Source: Candidatus Acetothermia bacterium (lineage in GTDB: Bacteria; Bipolaricaulota; Bipolaricaulia; RBG-16-55-9). Taken from it: 64,000 nucleotides of DNA. The stretch lies in assembly GCA_016201405.1 (NCBI GenBank), contig JACQCZ010000017.1, forward strand, positions 124,001 through 188,000, in the 5' to 3' direction. The position numbers were made by a program, and so were the translations under genes. The notes beneath the pieces were generated by a model. It made no database searches, was not told where the DNA came from, and saw only the letters and a list, made by a program, of their open reading frames with translations. This document shows positions 7,157 to 16,811 of this stretch, piece after piece. The stretch's first letter is position 1. Each line of letters starts with the position of its first letter.

Positions 7157-9031
7157 ATGAATAGCAAAGTCGTAATCTTTCTTGTTATTGCTGCAGCCGC
7201 AATCTTCGGTGTCTGGCTTGCCTTTAATCCAACGCCTAGCTCAACAACAGCTCAGACAGGCACTTCAGCGTCCACAACAACAGCAACAACCGGCATCAGC
7301 GATCCCGCAAAGATAAAGGAATTGCAAGAGAATCTCTTCTTGAACTTTCTCAAGACGGACCCGGAGCAGGTGAGCCAGCTCCGCCTCTTTGGGAATCAGC
7401 CAGATCCTACGGGTGATCAGCTTACGGATCTCTCAGCAGAAGCTCAGCAAAAGAATTTTGATTATGCCAAAAACGCACTGGCCGAGATTCGCAGTCTGGA
7501 CCGCTCAAAACTCTCGTTTGAAGATGAGACTGGCTCAGAGATCTTGGAGTGGTTCTTTGATGACATTAGCCGAGGAGAAGCCTTTGCGTACGACGACTAC
7601 CCGGTCAGCCCAGGCTTTGGGCTCCAGAACGCGGTCGTCACGCTCATGACCGATTATCATGAGATTCATAGCCGCCAGGATGCGGAGAACTATGTCGCTA
7701 GGCTCTCAAAATTCGGAACCAAGTTTGATCAAATCACCGACGGACTAAAAGCTCGCGCAGAGCATGGCAATATCCTTCCTAAGACACTGCTAGATATTGT
7801 CCTGAATGATATGAAGACTTTGATCAGCACAGAGCCTGCGAAGAATCCGATCTATCTCTCTTTTGTCCGAAGACTGGGCGAGCTTCAAGGGATCTCGGAC
7901 CAAGACAAGGCTGCACTGACAAGCTCTGTGGAACAAGAGATGACTCAGACGGTCTATCCGGCGTATCAGAAGCTGATAGGATATTTGCAAAGTATTGAGT
8001 CAAATGCGCCGGGTGATGACCAGGTTGGCGTCTGGCGCTTCCCGGACGGAGATGCCTATTATGCCTACCTGGTCCGCCATAATACGACGACCGATTTGAC
8101 CCCCGAAGAGCTTCATCAGATCGGGCTCAGCGAAGTTGCCCGCATCCAGGGTGAGCTGACTGAGACTCTGACAGGCATGGGATTCAAAGGCGCGAACTTT
8201 GGCGAGATCTATCGCAATTACCGAGCCTCTATTCAAGGTGACCCGAACTTCAATTACCCTGACACGGACGCCGGGCGTGCTCAGGTACTGGCTGATTATA
8301 AAGGTCTGATTGATGAAGCGCTGAGCAAGGTAGGCAGCGTCTTCGATCTGACGCCTAAGGCGCGCATAGAGGTCCGTGCAGTTCCCCCGTACCAGCAAGA
8401 CTCAGCCCCCGGTGCTTACTATGACCCGCCGAGCTTTGATGGCTCACGTCCAGGCGTCTTCTATGTCAATCTGGCGGGACTGCCCCTTAAGCCGGGTATG
8501 AGGACGCTGACGTATCATGAAGCTGTTCCCGGGCATTACTTTCAGATTGCCATTGAGCAAGAGTCGAAGAGCTTGCCCATCTTTCAAAAGGTCATCATCT
8601 TTACGGCTCACGCGGAGGGATGGGCTCTCTACTCCGAGAAGCTGGCCCGCTCGCTCGGGCTCTATGCGGATCCCTACAGCAAAATTTCGAACCTCTGGTC
8701 GGAGCTGTTTAGGGCAGCCCGTCTGGTACTAGATACCGGAATTCACTACAAGCGCTGGTCCATGCAGCAAGCGATGGATTATGCATTCGAGAATGTGGGC
8801 TTTCAGCTTCAGGGCGAGATTATTCGTTACATTTCCATTCCTGGCCAAGCGCTTAGCTACAAGACGGGTGAGTTGAAGTTCCTTGAGCTGCGAGAGCGCG
8901 CTAAGAAGGCACTGGGAGATAAGTTCGACCTCAAAGAATTTCACAACTTGATCTTAGGGAGTGGAGGGATGCCTCTTACGACACTGGAGAAAGTCGTAGA
9001 TCACTACATCCAAACGAAGCAATCAAAATGA
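7157..9031 (+). CDS. DUF885-family membrane-anchored putative metallo-hydrolase
   Basis: A protein of 624 residues. Residues 5-24 form a hydrophobic signal or anchor, followed by a Thr/Ser/Gln-rich linker and then a DUF885 body. HEAVPGH at about 454-460 is the conserved DUF885 motif and resembles zinc-peptidase sites (His, Glu, His). AHAEGWALYSEKLAR downstream carries further conserved polar residues. DUF885 proteins are thought to be peptidase-like, with undefined substrates. Transcription probably ends at the strong hairpin at 9047-9086, shared with the converging ABC gene. Confidence 0.87.
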   Translation: MNSKVVIFLVIAAAAIFGVWLAFNPTPSSTTAQTGTSASTTTATTGISDPAKIKELQENLFLNFLKTDPEQVSQLRLFGNQPDPTGDQLTDLSAEAQQKNFDYAKNALAEIRSLDRSKLSFEDETGSEILEWFFDDISRGEAFAYDDYPVSPGFGLQNAVVTLMTDYHEIHSRQDAENYVARLSKFGTKFDQITDGLKARAEHGNILPKTLLDIVLNDMKTLISTEPAKNPIYLSFVRRLGELQGISDQDKAALTSSVEQEMTQTVYPAYQKLIGYLQSIESNAPGDDQVGVWRFPDGDAYYAYLVRHNTTTDLTPEELHQIGLSEVARIQGELTETLTGMGFKGANFGEIYRNYRASIQGDPNFNYPDTDAGRAQVLADYKGLIDEALSKVGSVFDLTPKARIEVRAVPPYQQDSAPGAYYDPPSFDGSRPGVFYVNLAGLPLKPGMRTLTYHEAVPGHYFQIAIEQESKSLPIFQKVIIFTAHAEGWALYSEKLARSLGLYADPYSKISNLWSELFRAARLVLDTGIHYKRWSMQQAMDYAFENVGFQLQGEIIRYISIPGQALSYKTGELKFLELRERAKKALGDKFDLKEFHNLILGSGGMPLTTLEKVVDHYIQTKQSK

Positions 9032-9046
9032 TTGACTAGCACATCA

Positions 9047-9086
9047 TTAAAGCAGACGGAGGGCGAAGCGCCCCCGTCTGCTTTAA
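9047..9086. terminator. Bidirectional transcription terminator hairpin
   Basis: A long stem, TTAAAGCAGACGG with a GGGCG extension, pairs with CGCCC and CCGTCTGCTTTAA around a short GAAG-type loop. It lies between two converging genes and overlaps the stop codon of the ABC ATPase gene. A/T tracts flank both sides. Confidence 0.8.
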
Positions 9087-9751
9087 TCTTCGAGTAACTG
9101 CCCATCCCGAATATTGATGGTGCGCTTGGCGTAATTTGTGACTACGGGGTCATGCGTCACCACTAGAAATGCCACTTTGTGCTCTTCGTTGAGACGGCGC
9201 ATGATGCTCATCACCTTTTTGCCCGTCTCACTGTCGAGGTTGGCTGTTGGCTCATCGGCCAGCACGATCTTAGGCTCTGTGACCAGTGCACGGGCAATGG
9301 CCACACGCTGGCGCTGTCCACCGGAGATCTCATCGGGACGGCGCTTGGCCAGATTTTGAATATCGACTTGTTCCAAGAGCTTCATGACGCGCTCTTTCCG
9401 CTCGGAGCGCTTCAAACCTAGTAACAAGAGTGGATATTCCACATTTTCGTAGGCTGAGAGCACCGGGATGAGGTTGAAAGTCTGGAAGACAAGCCCAATC
9501 TTGCGCTTGCGAAGCTCGGCCAATTGGCTCTCTGTAAGCTGGCTGGTCGCTTCTCCATCGATATAGACTTCACCCGATGTCGGCCGGTCGATGCAGGCAA
9601 TGAGGTTGAGAAATGTCGATTTGCCGCTCCCGGATGGGCCGTTGATTACGGTAAAATCACCCGCAGTCGTCTCGAAGTTGACATTCTGAAGTGCGTGGAC
9701 TGTCTCTTGGCCGACGTGATAATCTTTCACCAGGTTTTCCGTCACAAGCAT
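9083..9751 (-). CDS. ABC transporter ATP-binding protein, MacB/LolD family
   Basis: An ATPase of 222 residues with all the motifs: Walker A GPSGSGKST (about 39-47), a Q-loop region around VFQTFNLIPV, signature SGGQRQRVAIARAL, Walker B IVLADEPTANLD and the H-loop VTHDP. The set is typical of the LolD/MacB/FtsE group, which works with MacB-FtsX-type permeases in lipoprotein or peptide export. No permease gene lies on either side, so its partner must be encoded elsewhere. Confidence 0.92.
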   Translation of the reverse strand: MLVTENLVKDYHVGQETVHALQNVNFETTAGDFTVINGPSGSGKSTFLNLIACIDRPTSGEVYIDGEATSQLTESQLAELRKRKIGLVFQTFNLIPVLSAYENVEYPLLLLGLKRSERKERVMKLLEQVDIQNLAKRRPDEISGGQRQRVAIARALVTEPKIVLADEPTANLDSETGKKVMSIMRRLNEEHKVAFLVVTHDPVVTNYAKRTINIRDGQLLED

Positions 9752-9968
9752 CTCAGTATCTCCTCAGTTTTCTTGTCTCCATCACAAGCTTGAGTGCAAA
9801 ACAAGCCTCTTAGGGACGGTGCAAAGATGCCGTTATGTTACACAAGCTTTGCTATAGAGGCCACGTCAGCTTGAAGAATCCGTACCAGACCGCATGCCCT
9901 AAAAAGCAAAGTGCCCCTTCTCAAGAGTATGAGAAGAGGCTCATTGCAGAAAGTGTGAACCGGAAAAT

Positions 9969-11258
9969 CTATCTCAGAATCGAAATGGCTTTCACTTGGC
10001 TCTGGATGATCTTCCCCTCTGTCGTTCGTACAGTTACCACATAGAAGTAAACTCCGTTAACGACCGGCTGGTTCTGCCCATGGCTGAGACCCCAAAGGAC
10101 GCGGCTCCCATCCACAAAGCCGCTCTTGTACATCAGCTGTCCAAGAAGATTGTAGATTTCAACACTTGTGGACTCGGTATTCTTCACTTGGCTTGAGAAG
10201 ACGATCTGTCCAGCCAGTTGAAGCGCACTTGCATGAGGCTGGCAGCAGATGACATGGTCATGGCTGGCATCGACGACTGTGATGGAGTCCGTAAACTCGA
10301 AGGTCTCGCTGTTGACAGTTCTCCCTTTTAGGATGCCTTGCGTATCGCTCAGTGTAAATCCCGTCTTTGAGATGGCAAAGTCGCAGACGAGATCATCAAA
10401 GCCATCCGCATTGAAATCTGCGACTCCGCACGATATCTGTGAGATCTCATCGCCGGAGTGCCCAAAGGTCAGCGAGCTCGTAAAGATGCAGTTGGGTGCA
10501 TCAAAGTTGTTACGGGAGAAGATGGCAACACGGACGCCTCCGATGCTATCCACGCGGATCCAGTTTTCGCTGTTGCCGGGTGAGATGTCCATGTGTGCCG
10601 ATGTGAGTCCTGCGCAACCTGTGAAAAGCTCTCCGCCGCCATCGGGGCTGGCATCGGTGACGACACGAATCTCATCCATCTTATTCTTGGCAACCAACGA
10701 GACGAGGAGCGTGCGGCGATCTGCGGAGATGTAGACCCAGTCTCCATCCAGATCCGTCGTAAATTCCAGGCCTCGGCCATTATCCGTTGACGTGGAAGTG
10801 GCAGGCGGATAGGTCACTCCGCCGTCTCCCAGAAGTGTGTCGGATTGCTCCAACGTATTTTCCGTGACAATGAGCCCCAAAATATTCTCATCAAACTTTA
10901 CAGATGCCGTAAAGCGAATTCGGGTGTCATTGATTGTATTAGCGTGCAATAGATAGGAATTGACATATGCATTTGCCCCGGCTGTGCTTGTTGTCAATGC
11001 CTGGGCTGTGCTCACAAAGATGGGCGCGTTTCCAGCGCCTGCGCTAATGTTGACATTGACTCCCGTTGATCCGAGTAAGAGCTTGCTCTTCTCAGGGAAT
11101 GCCTGAATGGCATCATTGCTGATGAGTGCTCCCTCTAGGACGGACGGGGGCGGTGATATCTGGATCACATCACCTGCATGATCTATGATTTGCCCAAACG
11201 ACGGCAGTGAGATCGCCAGAATCGCGAACGCTAAAGCGATTAACAATCTACTTTTCAC
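9969..11258 (-). CDS. Secreted protein with FG-GAP-like segment and FlgD-type C-terminal domain
   Basis: A protein of 429 residues starting at GTG with an AAGGAGG site upstream. Residues 1-22 are a signal peptide (LLIALAFAILAISLPSFG). The central part includes VADFNADGFDDLVCDF, a calcium-binding FG-GAP-like loop. The last 85 residues (VEIYNLLGQLMY, then VNGVYFYVVTV) resemble the FlgD-like immunoglobulin fold found at the C-termini of many secreted proteins. The same end is seen in the protein at 27094-28200, suggesting shared export or surface anchoring. Function otherwise unknown. Confidence 0.75.
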   Translation of the reverse strand: MKSRLLIALAFAILAISLPSFGQIIDHAGDVIQISPPPSVLEGALISNDAIQAFPEKSKLLLGSTGVNVNISAGAGNAPIFVSTAQALTTSTAGANAYVNSYLLHANTINDTRIRFTASVKFDENILGLIVTENTLEQSDTLLGDGGVTYPPATSTSTDNGRGLEFTTDLDGDWVYISADRRTLLVSLVAKNKMDEIRVVTDASPDGGGELFTGCAGLTSAHMDISPGNSENWIRVDSIGGVRVAIFSRNNFDAPNCIFTSSLTFGHSGDEISQISCGVADFNADGFDDLVCDFAISKTGFTLSDTQGILKGRTVNSETFEFTDSITVVDASHDHVICCQPHASALQLAGQIVFSSQVKNTESTSVEIYNLLGQLMYKSGFVDGSRVLWGLSHGQNQPVVNGVYFYVVTVRTTEGKIIQSQVKAISILR

Positions 11259-11418
11259 TGCTTACCAACCTCCTTAAATAATCCTGTTGACATCATTCAT
11301 TCAACCTGCGGTAGACTGATTTAAGTCGAACTTCAGGTCAAGGGTCGGTAGTGCGAATAACAATGGTGACTTCTTAGCATGACATGTGGGCTTGTATTCA
11401 AGGTTTTAGGGGGAAGAG

Positions 11419-11850
11419 ATGTTTGTCCAGAATATAGTTATCAATGCGCAACTTGAAATCCCGCTTGCGGAGATAAGCTTTCGGTTTAGCCGCAGTGGAG
11501 GTCCAGGAGGGCAGAATGTCAATCGGGTGGAGAGCCGGGTTGAGCTGGTATTTGATCTGGCAAATTCCCCTTCGCTTAGCGATGAGCAGCGCCAGATTCT
11601 GATGGAACGCTTGAAGACGCATTTGGATCAAGAGGGATTTTTGCACATTGTCTCGCAGACCTCTCGCAGCCAAGTCAAGAATCGCGAAGAGGCTGTAACA
11701 AGGTTTCAAGCTCTATTACAATTTGCATTGAAGCCAAGAAAAAAACGGAAGCCAACGCGCCCTAGCAGAGCTTCAAAAGAGAGGCGATTGCAAGAGAAGA
11801 AGAGGCGAGGTGAAGCGAAAAAGTCCAGAAAGAGCCATGAGGAGAGCTGA
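11419..11850 (+). CDS. arfB: Peptidyl-tRNA hydrolase ArfB (alternative ribosome-rescue factor)
   Basis: A protein of 143 residues with the class-I release-factor catalytic loop GGPGGQNVN near residues 29-37. The C-terminal tail is highly basic (RKKRKPTRP, KERRLQEKKRRGEAKK), the part that enters the mRNA channel in ArfB/YaeJ. It lacks the codon-recognition domains of RF1/RF2. It hydrolyses peptidyl-tRNA on ribosomes stalled without a stop codon. It converges with the YcaQ-like gene, whose stop lies 3 bases away. Confidence 0.93.
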   Translation: MFVQNIVINAQLEIPLAEISFRFSRSGGPGGQNVNRVESRVELVFDLANSPSLSDEQRQILMERLKTHLDQEGFLHIVSQTSRSQVKNREEAVTRFQALLQFALKPRKKRKPTRPSRASKERRLQEKKRRGEAKKSRKSHEES

Positions 11851-11852
11851 TC

Positions 11853-13064
11853 TTATTTTTTCTTTTTCCTGGCAGGAAACTTGATCTTCTCTCCACCCAG
11901 ATAGACCAAAAACCGCTCAAATGACTTTTCAATAGAAGGGTCTGTGTGGGGCAATCCCCCCGGCTCTTTATGATACGACGCTACGGTCAATTTGCCCCTC
12001 TTCTGGTCATATTTTCCGTCAAAGCGCGCCACAAATCGATCCCCCACGACGACCGGAAGGACATAATAGCCCCACTTTCGCTGGCGCTTTGGCTTATAGA
12101 CTTCCCAGACATAGTCAAAGTCCCAGAGCTGAGCCAGTAGCTTGCGAGACCAGACCAGTGGATCGAGCGGCGCGATAAATTTCGCCTTGCCATCTGGTTT
12201 TGCGCTCTTCGCTCGATCAAGCAGATCTGCAGCATTTGCAGGAGCCAGACAGGGCGAGCGCACACCTTCAATCTCAACCCAGGCCAGCTCACGCTTCCCC
12301 AGCAGTTTTTTGATAAACGTCTCGTTACGTGCTGTTCGTACCGAGGCCCAGACCTCTTGATCGCCTTTGAGGGGAAGGAGTCCCACATCGCGAACGCGCT
12401 TGAGGAGCCAGTTCTTTCTCATCTCATCTGGCGAATGTTTTTCTATTGCCAAATAATCTTTTGGGATGACACGCTCCGTGATGTCGTAGTATTTTCGATT
12501 ATTGATCCGGTGGCTCACTGCCAGACGCCCCTGGTTCCAGAGGATGTCAAGAGCGGCATTGGCTGCTGTATTGGCCTTCCACCCGCGATACTCTTCCTGA
12601 CCCAAACCAAGATCATTTAGCTCGACACTCGATAGGGGTCCCGACTTCTTCACGGCTTTATAGATGACCTCCAGGGCATCCGGAGCCTTCTTTCTCAAGA
12701 GCTCTTCTCGGGTGTTGTACCAGGCATCGCCTCCGGACTCCATCCGCCCACGTGCCAGAGGATAATGTTCCAGCGGAATGGCGCAGTAGACTTTGTCCCA
12801 GTACTCGAAGCCCAATCTCTCTTTGTGGATGAGATCAAGTGCCTCATTTGGGTGTGTGCCATCGACCCGCGCTTGAATGACGAGGTCATGGCTCCGCCCC
12901 ATGATGGGCAGTGGATCAAGCTGCAAGGTTCCCAAGTTGGAAAAACATTCTCGAATGCCCTTTTTGGCTTTTGGAAAGTCTTTCCCTAGCAGCCCGACGC
13001 TGTATAAATGAAAGAGACGAGCCTCTTCTTTGGACCACCTCAGTTTGAGCGTGACCTTCCCCAC
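11853..13064 (-). CDS. YcaQ/AlkX-like winged-helix DNA glycosylase family protein
   Basis: A protein of 403 residues of the HTH_42 family. The N-terminal part has LGTLQLDPLPIMGRSHDLV, containing the QLD triad that in AlkX/YcaQ provides the catalytic Gln and Asp for opening interstrand crosslinks. RHPL-type segments, KFIAPLDPLVWSRKLL and a DFDYVWEVYKP segment also match the family. It is the last of three closely spaced genes (superoxide dismutase, ApgM, this one; gaps of 9 bases), so it probably belongs to that operon. Crosslink or alkylated-base repair is inferred from the family. Confidence 0.82.
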   Translation of the reverse strand: MGKVTLKLRWSKEEARLFHLYSVGLLGKDFPKAKKGIRECFSNLGTLQLDPLPIMGRSHDLVIQARVDGTHPNEALDLIHKERLGFEYWDKVYCAIPLEHYPLARGRMESGGDAWYNTREELLRKKAPDALEVIYKAVKKSGPLSSVELNDLGLGQEEYRGWKANTAANAALDILWNQGRLAVSHRINNRKYYDITERVIPKDYLAIEKHSPDEMRKNWLLKRVRDVGLLPLKGDQEVWASVRTARNETFIKKLLGKRELAWVEIEGVRSPCLAPANAADLLDRAKSAKPDGKAKFIAPLDPLVWSRKLLAQLWDFDYVWEVYKPKRQRKWGYYVLPVVVGDRFVARFDGKYDQKRGKLTVASYHKEPGGLPHTDPSIEKSFERFLVYLGGEKIKFPARKKKK

Positions 13065-13073
13065 AATTATCAG

Positions 13074-14306
13074 TTATGCTCCAAATTTCGGAAGCCAGTT
13101 GTTGAGGCTGGCCAGCATGGGCAGGACATTTCCTGAGATTCGTCCCAGCCCGCCGTATTGAGCGCTCTTCTCATCCAGTTTATCAACATCATCGGACATC
13201 ACCGCTGGCCCCGCGAGAAGCAGTGGCACGGGCTCGGCGGTGTGATCGCCGTAGTCAATCGGTGTGCAGTGATCGCCCGTAAATGCGAAATGAGTCTCCT
13301 CCCAATCTAGCTTCTCATCAAGAATACCTATAGCTGTGTCTATCTTTTCAATAAAGCTGATCTTGGCTTTGGCATCATGATCATGGCCGGCGGTATCCGT
13401 GCCCTTCATATGGATAAACACAAAATCTTGCGTTTTCAATGCCTTGAGAGCCGCTTTGATTTTATTATTCAAATTGGAATCGAGACCGCCTGTAGCCCCT
13501 TCGACTTGAATGGGCATTAAGCCCACGATTTTTCCAATGCCGCGATAAAGTGCCCCTCCTGCGATTACACATCCGCGCACGCCGAACTTCTCATTGACCG
13601 AAAGCAGATTTGGCATGCTCGATGCGCCTCGGGGGAGCAAGATGTTGGCTGGCGGCTTTCCACTCTTCTCGCGCCGCACGTTGAAGGGGATTTTCTTCAA
13701 TTTTGTATGAGACTCCTCAATCAGTTCATTCAATAACTTTGCAGTCTTCCTGGATTCTATGCAGTTGTCCAGGGGATGAATCTCCAAGACTCGTTTCCCC
13801 TTTTTGTGTGGATCTGCTTCTGAAACATTGGCCGAAAGACCTTCTCCGCGCAGAATGAGGGCACCGCGATGTTCAGTGCTCACTCTGAACAAGATCTTTA
13901 CATCTGGATCGGAGACTAGCTGAATCTCTTGAAGCGCGGCCTCCAGCTGATCTTGACCAGATTCAATGCGCCCCGCACGGCGATCGAGCACAATGAAGTC
14001 TTCATCAACTGTGGCAAAGTTCGTGCGGAAGCAGATATCCCCACTCTGGACGTCGAGCCCGGCACCTGCTGCTTCGAATACGCCTCGCCCTGGATATTCG
14101 CAATAGGGGTCGTACCCCAGAATTGAAAGATGGGCGACATCACTTCCTGGGCGCACTCCTGGCGTGACGGGATCGAGCAATCCCGTTGCTCCGCGATGAG
14201 CCAGCGCGTCAAGATGAGGCGTGCGCGCCGCTTGAAGACAGGTCTTCCCTTTGTAGTCCGTTGGGCGGCCGCCCAGGCCATCGGCGATCACCAGGATACC
14301 CTTCAT
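13074..14306 (-). CDS. apgM: 2,3-bisphosphoglycerate-independent phosphoglycerate mutase, archaeal type
   Basis: A protein of 410 residues that interconverts 3- and 2-phosphoglycerate. The opening LVIADGLGGRP carries the metal-binding Asp of the alkaline-phosphatase superfamily. GVRPGSDVAHLSILGYDP holds the catalytic Ser, and the C-terminal part has HMKGTDTAGHDHD and FTGDHCTPIDYGDH metal ligands. The length and motifs match ApgM, found in archaea and some bacteria, rather than the 510-residue GpmI. It sits between superoxide dismutase and the YcaQ-like gene, each 9 bases away. Confidence 0.95.
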   Translation of the reverse strand: MKGILVIADGLGGRPTDYKGKTCLQAARTPHLDALAHRGATGLLDPVTPGVRPGSDVAHLSILGYDPYCEYPGRGVFEAAGAGLDVQSGDICFRTNFATVDEDFIVLDRRAGRIESGQDQLEAALQEIQLVSDPDVKILFRVSTEHRGALILRGEGLSANVSEADPHKKGKRVLEIHPLDNCIESRKTAKLLNELIEESHTKLKKIPFNVRREKSGKPPANILLPRGASSMPNLLSVNEKFGVRGCVIAGGALYRGIGKIVGLMPIQVEGATGGLDSNLNNKIKAALKALKTQDFVFIHMKGTDTAGHDHDAKAKISFIEKIDTAIGILDEKLDWEETHFAFTGDHCTPIDYGDHTAEPVPLLLAGPAVMSDDVDKLDEKSAQYGGLGRISGNVLPMLASLNNWLPKFGA

Positions 14307-14315
14307 TGAAGTGTA

Positions 14316-14936
14316 TTAGCCGACGGCATTCTTGTAGCGATCGGCTACATCCGCCCAATTGATCACATTCCACCAGGCTCCGACATAGTCAGCCCGGCGA
14401 TTCTGATATTTGAGATAGTATGCATGCTCCCAGACATCCAGACCCAGCAAGGGAACTAGCCCGTCGGTGCGCGGGCTAGTCTGGTTGGGCATAGTCTTGA
14501 TCTCGGCTTTTTTGGCGGAGGGATTATAGACAAGCCAGCCCCACCCGCTTCCCTGGATGCCGACTGCCGATTTTGAAAATTGCTCCTTAAACTTTGCAAA
14601 GTCTCCAAAGGCTTTCTTGACGGCATCCGCAAGCGGACCGCTTGGCTCGCCGCCTCCCTTGGGATTCAAATTGGCCCAGAAGATGTTGTGGTTGTCGAAG
14701 CCGCCGCCATGAAAATTGACGGCGCCACGAATATTCTCGGGCACCGCTTTGATATTCTTCAAGATCTCTTCGACAGGCTTTGATTGCAGATCAGGAGCGC
14801 TCTCAAGCGCAGTATTGAGTCCGTTGGTGTAGGCCAGATGATGCTTGTCGTGATGGATCGTCATGGTTTGAGCGTCAATGTGGGGCTCCAGAGCTTTGTA
14901 GTCATACGGAAGAGGCGACAATTCAAATTTTCCCAT
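14316..14936 (-). CDS. Superoxide dismutase, Fe/Mn type
   Basis: A protein of 206 residues. The metal ligands are visible: the N-terminal His in TIHHDKHHLAYTNG, the His in NFHGGGFDNHNIFW, and the Asp and His in GLDVWEHAYYLKYQNRRADY. It converts superoxide to oxygen and peroxide; no signal peptide is present, so it is cytoplasmic. Iron versus manganese cannot be decided from sequence alone. A good promoter (14992-15020) precedes it, making it the first gene of a probable operon with apgM and the YcaQ-like gene. Confidence 0.96.
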   Translation of the reverse strand: MGKFELSPLPYDYKALEPHIDAQTMTIHHDKHHLAYTNGLNTALESAPDLQSKPVEEILKNIKAVPENIRGAVNFHGGGFDNHNIFWANLNPKGGGEPSGPLADAVKKAFGDFAKFKEQFSKSAVGIQGSGWGWLVYNPSAKKAEIKTMPNQTSPRTDGLVPLLGLDVWEHAYYLKYQNRRADYVGAWWNVINWADVADRYKNAVG

Positions 14937-14991
14937 CTTGGATCACTCCTTAGGTTGGCTGATGTGAAATGAGAATCTCCATTCCTTGCTC

Positions 14992-15020
14992 ATCATAAGT
15001 CGTTTTATAGAGCCTTTCAA
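14992..15020 (-). promoter_or_regulatory. Putative sigma70-type promoter of the superoxide dismutase operon
   Basis: On the minus strand TTGAAA (15015-15020), a 17-base spacer and TATGAT (14992-14997) lie about 55 bases upstream of the start codon. An AAGGAGTG ribosome binding site precedes the ATG. Confidence 0.65.
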
Positions 15021-15080
15021 GTTTATTTTTATGGAATTTATGGGTACACTCCTGCTGAAATTTTAAGTCGAGGTGCATCC

Positions 15081-15821
15081 ATGAGATTGAGTGAAAGAGT
15101 CGCACTAATTACAGGAGCTGGGCAAGGAATAGGCAAAGATACGGCACTCCTCTTTGCACGCGAAGGCGCAAAGGTCGTGGTTGCGGATCTCAATGAAACG
15201 ACAGGTTCAGAGACTGCAAATGAGATCACGGAATCAGGAGGCACGGGAGTATTCATCAAAGCCAATATTGCCAAACAGGCGGATGCCAAGCGCCTCGTTG
15301 AAGAGACAAAAAAGCGCTTTGGGCGCATTGATGTTTTACTGAACAATGCCGGGATCATGCGCGATGCGACTCTGCTCAAAATGACGGAAGAGAGCTTCGA
15401 TCAAGTGATTGAAGTCAATCTGAAAGGGACCTTTAACTGCACGCAGGCCGTTGCGCCCATTATGATCGAGCAGGGCAAGGGCAAGATCATCAATGTCAGC
15501 TCGATTGTAGGACTGTATGGTAACTTTGGTCAGACCAATTATGTTGCCAGCAAGGCTGGAATTGTCGGCATGACCAAAGTCTGGGCTAGGGAGCTTGGCC
15601 GAAAGAATATCTGCGTCAACGTAGTATGCCCAGGTTTTATCGAGACTGAGATGCTTCAATCTGTGCCAGAAAAGATTTTGCAGATGATGAGAGAGAAGGT
15701 GCCTCTCGGAAGATTTGCTCAGCCATTGGATGTTGCCAAAGTCTATCTCTTCTTGGCGTCGGATGATTCAAATTATGTCAATGGGGCAGTCATCAGTGTT
15801 GATGGGGGAGTTGTCGTTTAG
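15081..15821 (+). CDS. fabG: 3-oxoacyl-[ACP] reductase
   Basis: A classical SDR of 246 residues. It has the TGAGQGIG cofactor motif (about 11-18), NNAG at 88-91, the catalytic Ser in NVSSIVGLYG, and YVASKAG with Tyr and Lys. The C-terminal NGAVISVDGGVVV end is typical of FabG, which reduces 3-oxoacyl-ACP in fatty-acid elongation. A GAGGTG site precedes the ATG. It stands alone, with a dispersed palindromic repeat downstream. Other SDR substrates cannot be fully excluded. Confidence 0.9.
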   Translation: MRLSERVALITGAGQGIGKDTALLFAREGAKVVVADLNETTGSETANEITESGGTGVFIKANIAKQADAKRLVEETKKRFGRIDVLLNNAGIMRDATLLKMTEESFDQVIEVNLKGTFNCTQAVAPIMIEQGKGKIINVSSIVGLYGNFGQTNYVASKAGIVGMTKVWARELGRKNICVNVVCPGFIETEMLQSVPEKILQMMREKVPLGRFAQPLDVAKVYLFLASDDSNYVNGAVISVDGGVVV

Positions 15822-15831
15822 ATTCTGCTCG

Positions 15832-15935
15832 TCATTCGGGCCAAGCCCGTTAGGGCACGAGCCGGAATCCAGTAGTTTTATTGAAACTTTACATGGAAGA
15901 TTCTTGACTTCCCGCGAAAGCGGGAATGACGGACA
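15832..15935. repeat. Dispersed palindromic repeat (GTCATTCCCGC family), copy 1
   Basis: This gap holds TCATTCGGGCC and GAGCCGGAATCCAG on the left, and TTCCCGCGAAAGCGGGAATGAC on the right as a palindrome. Related blocks occur near 24940, 30778, 46610 and 53145. It also may act as a terminator between fabG and the converging hydrolase gene. Confidence 0.7.
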
Positions 15936-15941
15936 ATTTGA

Positions 15942-16811
15942 TTAGCTATTCTCTCGAAGCTCTCGAATCGTAGCGTTCAGAAATCTCTGATGTTGCTTCT
16001 CGCTCAGAAAGCTCGTTCGCTTAAATTTCTCATCGAAGGGGATGGCCAGAATCTCTTGCTCAGCTGCTCCATCTTTTAGCAGCTCATTAACGCGTTGAAT
16101 TAGCTCTTGGCAATATTCATGAAGTCGTTCAAAGACAGCATGATCATGTGCTCGCTCATGTCCCGGCACAAATGCCTCTACATCATATTGAGTAACCAGC
16201 TTGAGAAGATCTGGCAAGCGAGTAAATTTTCCTTCAGGGCCTTCTAGCAGATAGAAGGCATCGCCGAGAAAGAGCGTCTTCCCATCTGGCAGATAGACTC
16301 CAATGCTGTCATCACTGTGGACCCCATCTAACAAAAACATCTCAATCTTGGTGCCCCCAACAGTGAGCTTTTTCTTTGCTGAAAAACTCTCGCTGGGCGG
16401 GATGACACGAAGATCCTGAAAGTCTCTATCTGAAAGAGTGGGGATGCGTGAAAACATATCTTTTCGCAGCCAGTCGAGAACACGCTCGGATCCCCAATCA
16501 TCCTGTATATTGGCTTCCATGCGCTCTTTGCAGCGCTGACTGGCCAGCACCGGGGCGTTGTAGGCCTGATTCCCAAATGAATGATCAAAATGACGATGGG
16601 TATCAACTACTAACACGACTGGTTTTGCTGAAATAGACTGCATCGCATCAAAAACATGTTTTCCATGAAGGGGAGAATTTCCTCCATCCACAGCGATCCA
16701 GCCGTCATCGGTGAGAATCATGCCAATGGCTGGCTCTACGCGCTCCCAGTCGTGGCGGTAGCTCCAAATCTTCTCTGCGTGTTGAACTACTCGTGAATCG
16801 TGATTACTCAT
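15942..16811 (-). CDS. Metallo-beta-lactamase-fold hydrolase
   Basis: A protein of about 289 residues. The metal motif HRHFDH follows a VDTHRHFDHSFGN context, with later ligands in DGVHSDDSIGVYLPD, FLGDAFY and VPGHE. The arrangement resembles glyoxalase II and lactamase-like hydrolases; the substrate is unknown. The ATG at 16811 overlaps the last codons of the preceding RNase Z-like gene (ATGAGTAA), implying translational coupling. An upstream alternative start inside that gene is less likely. Confidence 0.85.
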   Translation of the reverse strand: MSNHDSRVVQHAEKIWSYRHDWERVEPAIGMILTDDGWIAVDGGNSPLHGKHVFDAMQSISAKPVVLVVDTHRHFDHSFGNQAYNAPVLASQRCKERMEANIQDDWGSERVLDWLRKDMFSRIPTLSDRDFQDLRVIPPSESFSAKKKLTVGGTKIEMFLLDGVHSDDSIGVYLPDGKTLFLGDAFYLLEGPEGKFTRLPDLLKLVTQYDVEAFVPGHERAHDHAVFERLHEYCQELIQRVNELLKDGAAEQEILAIPFDEKFKRTSFLSEKQHQRFLNATIRELRENS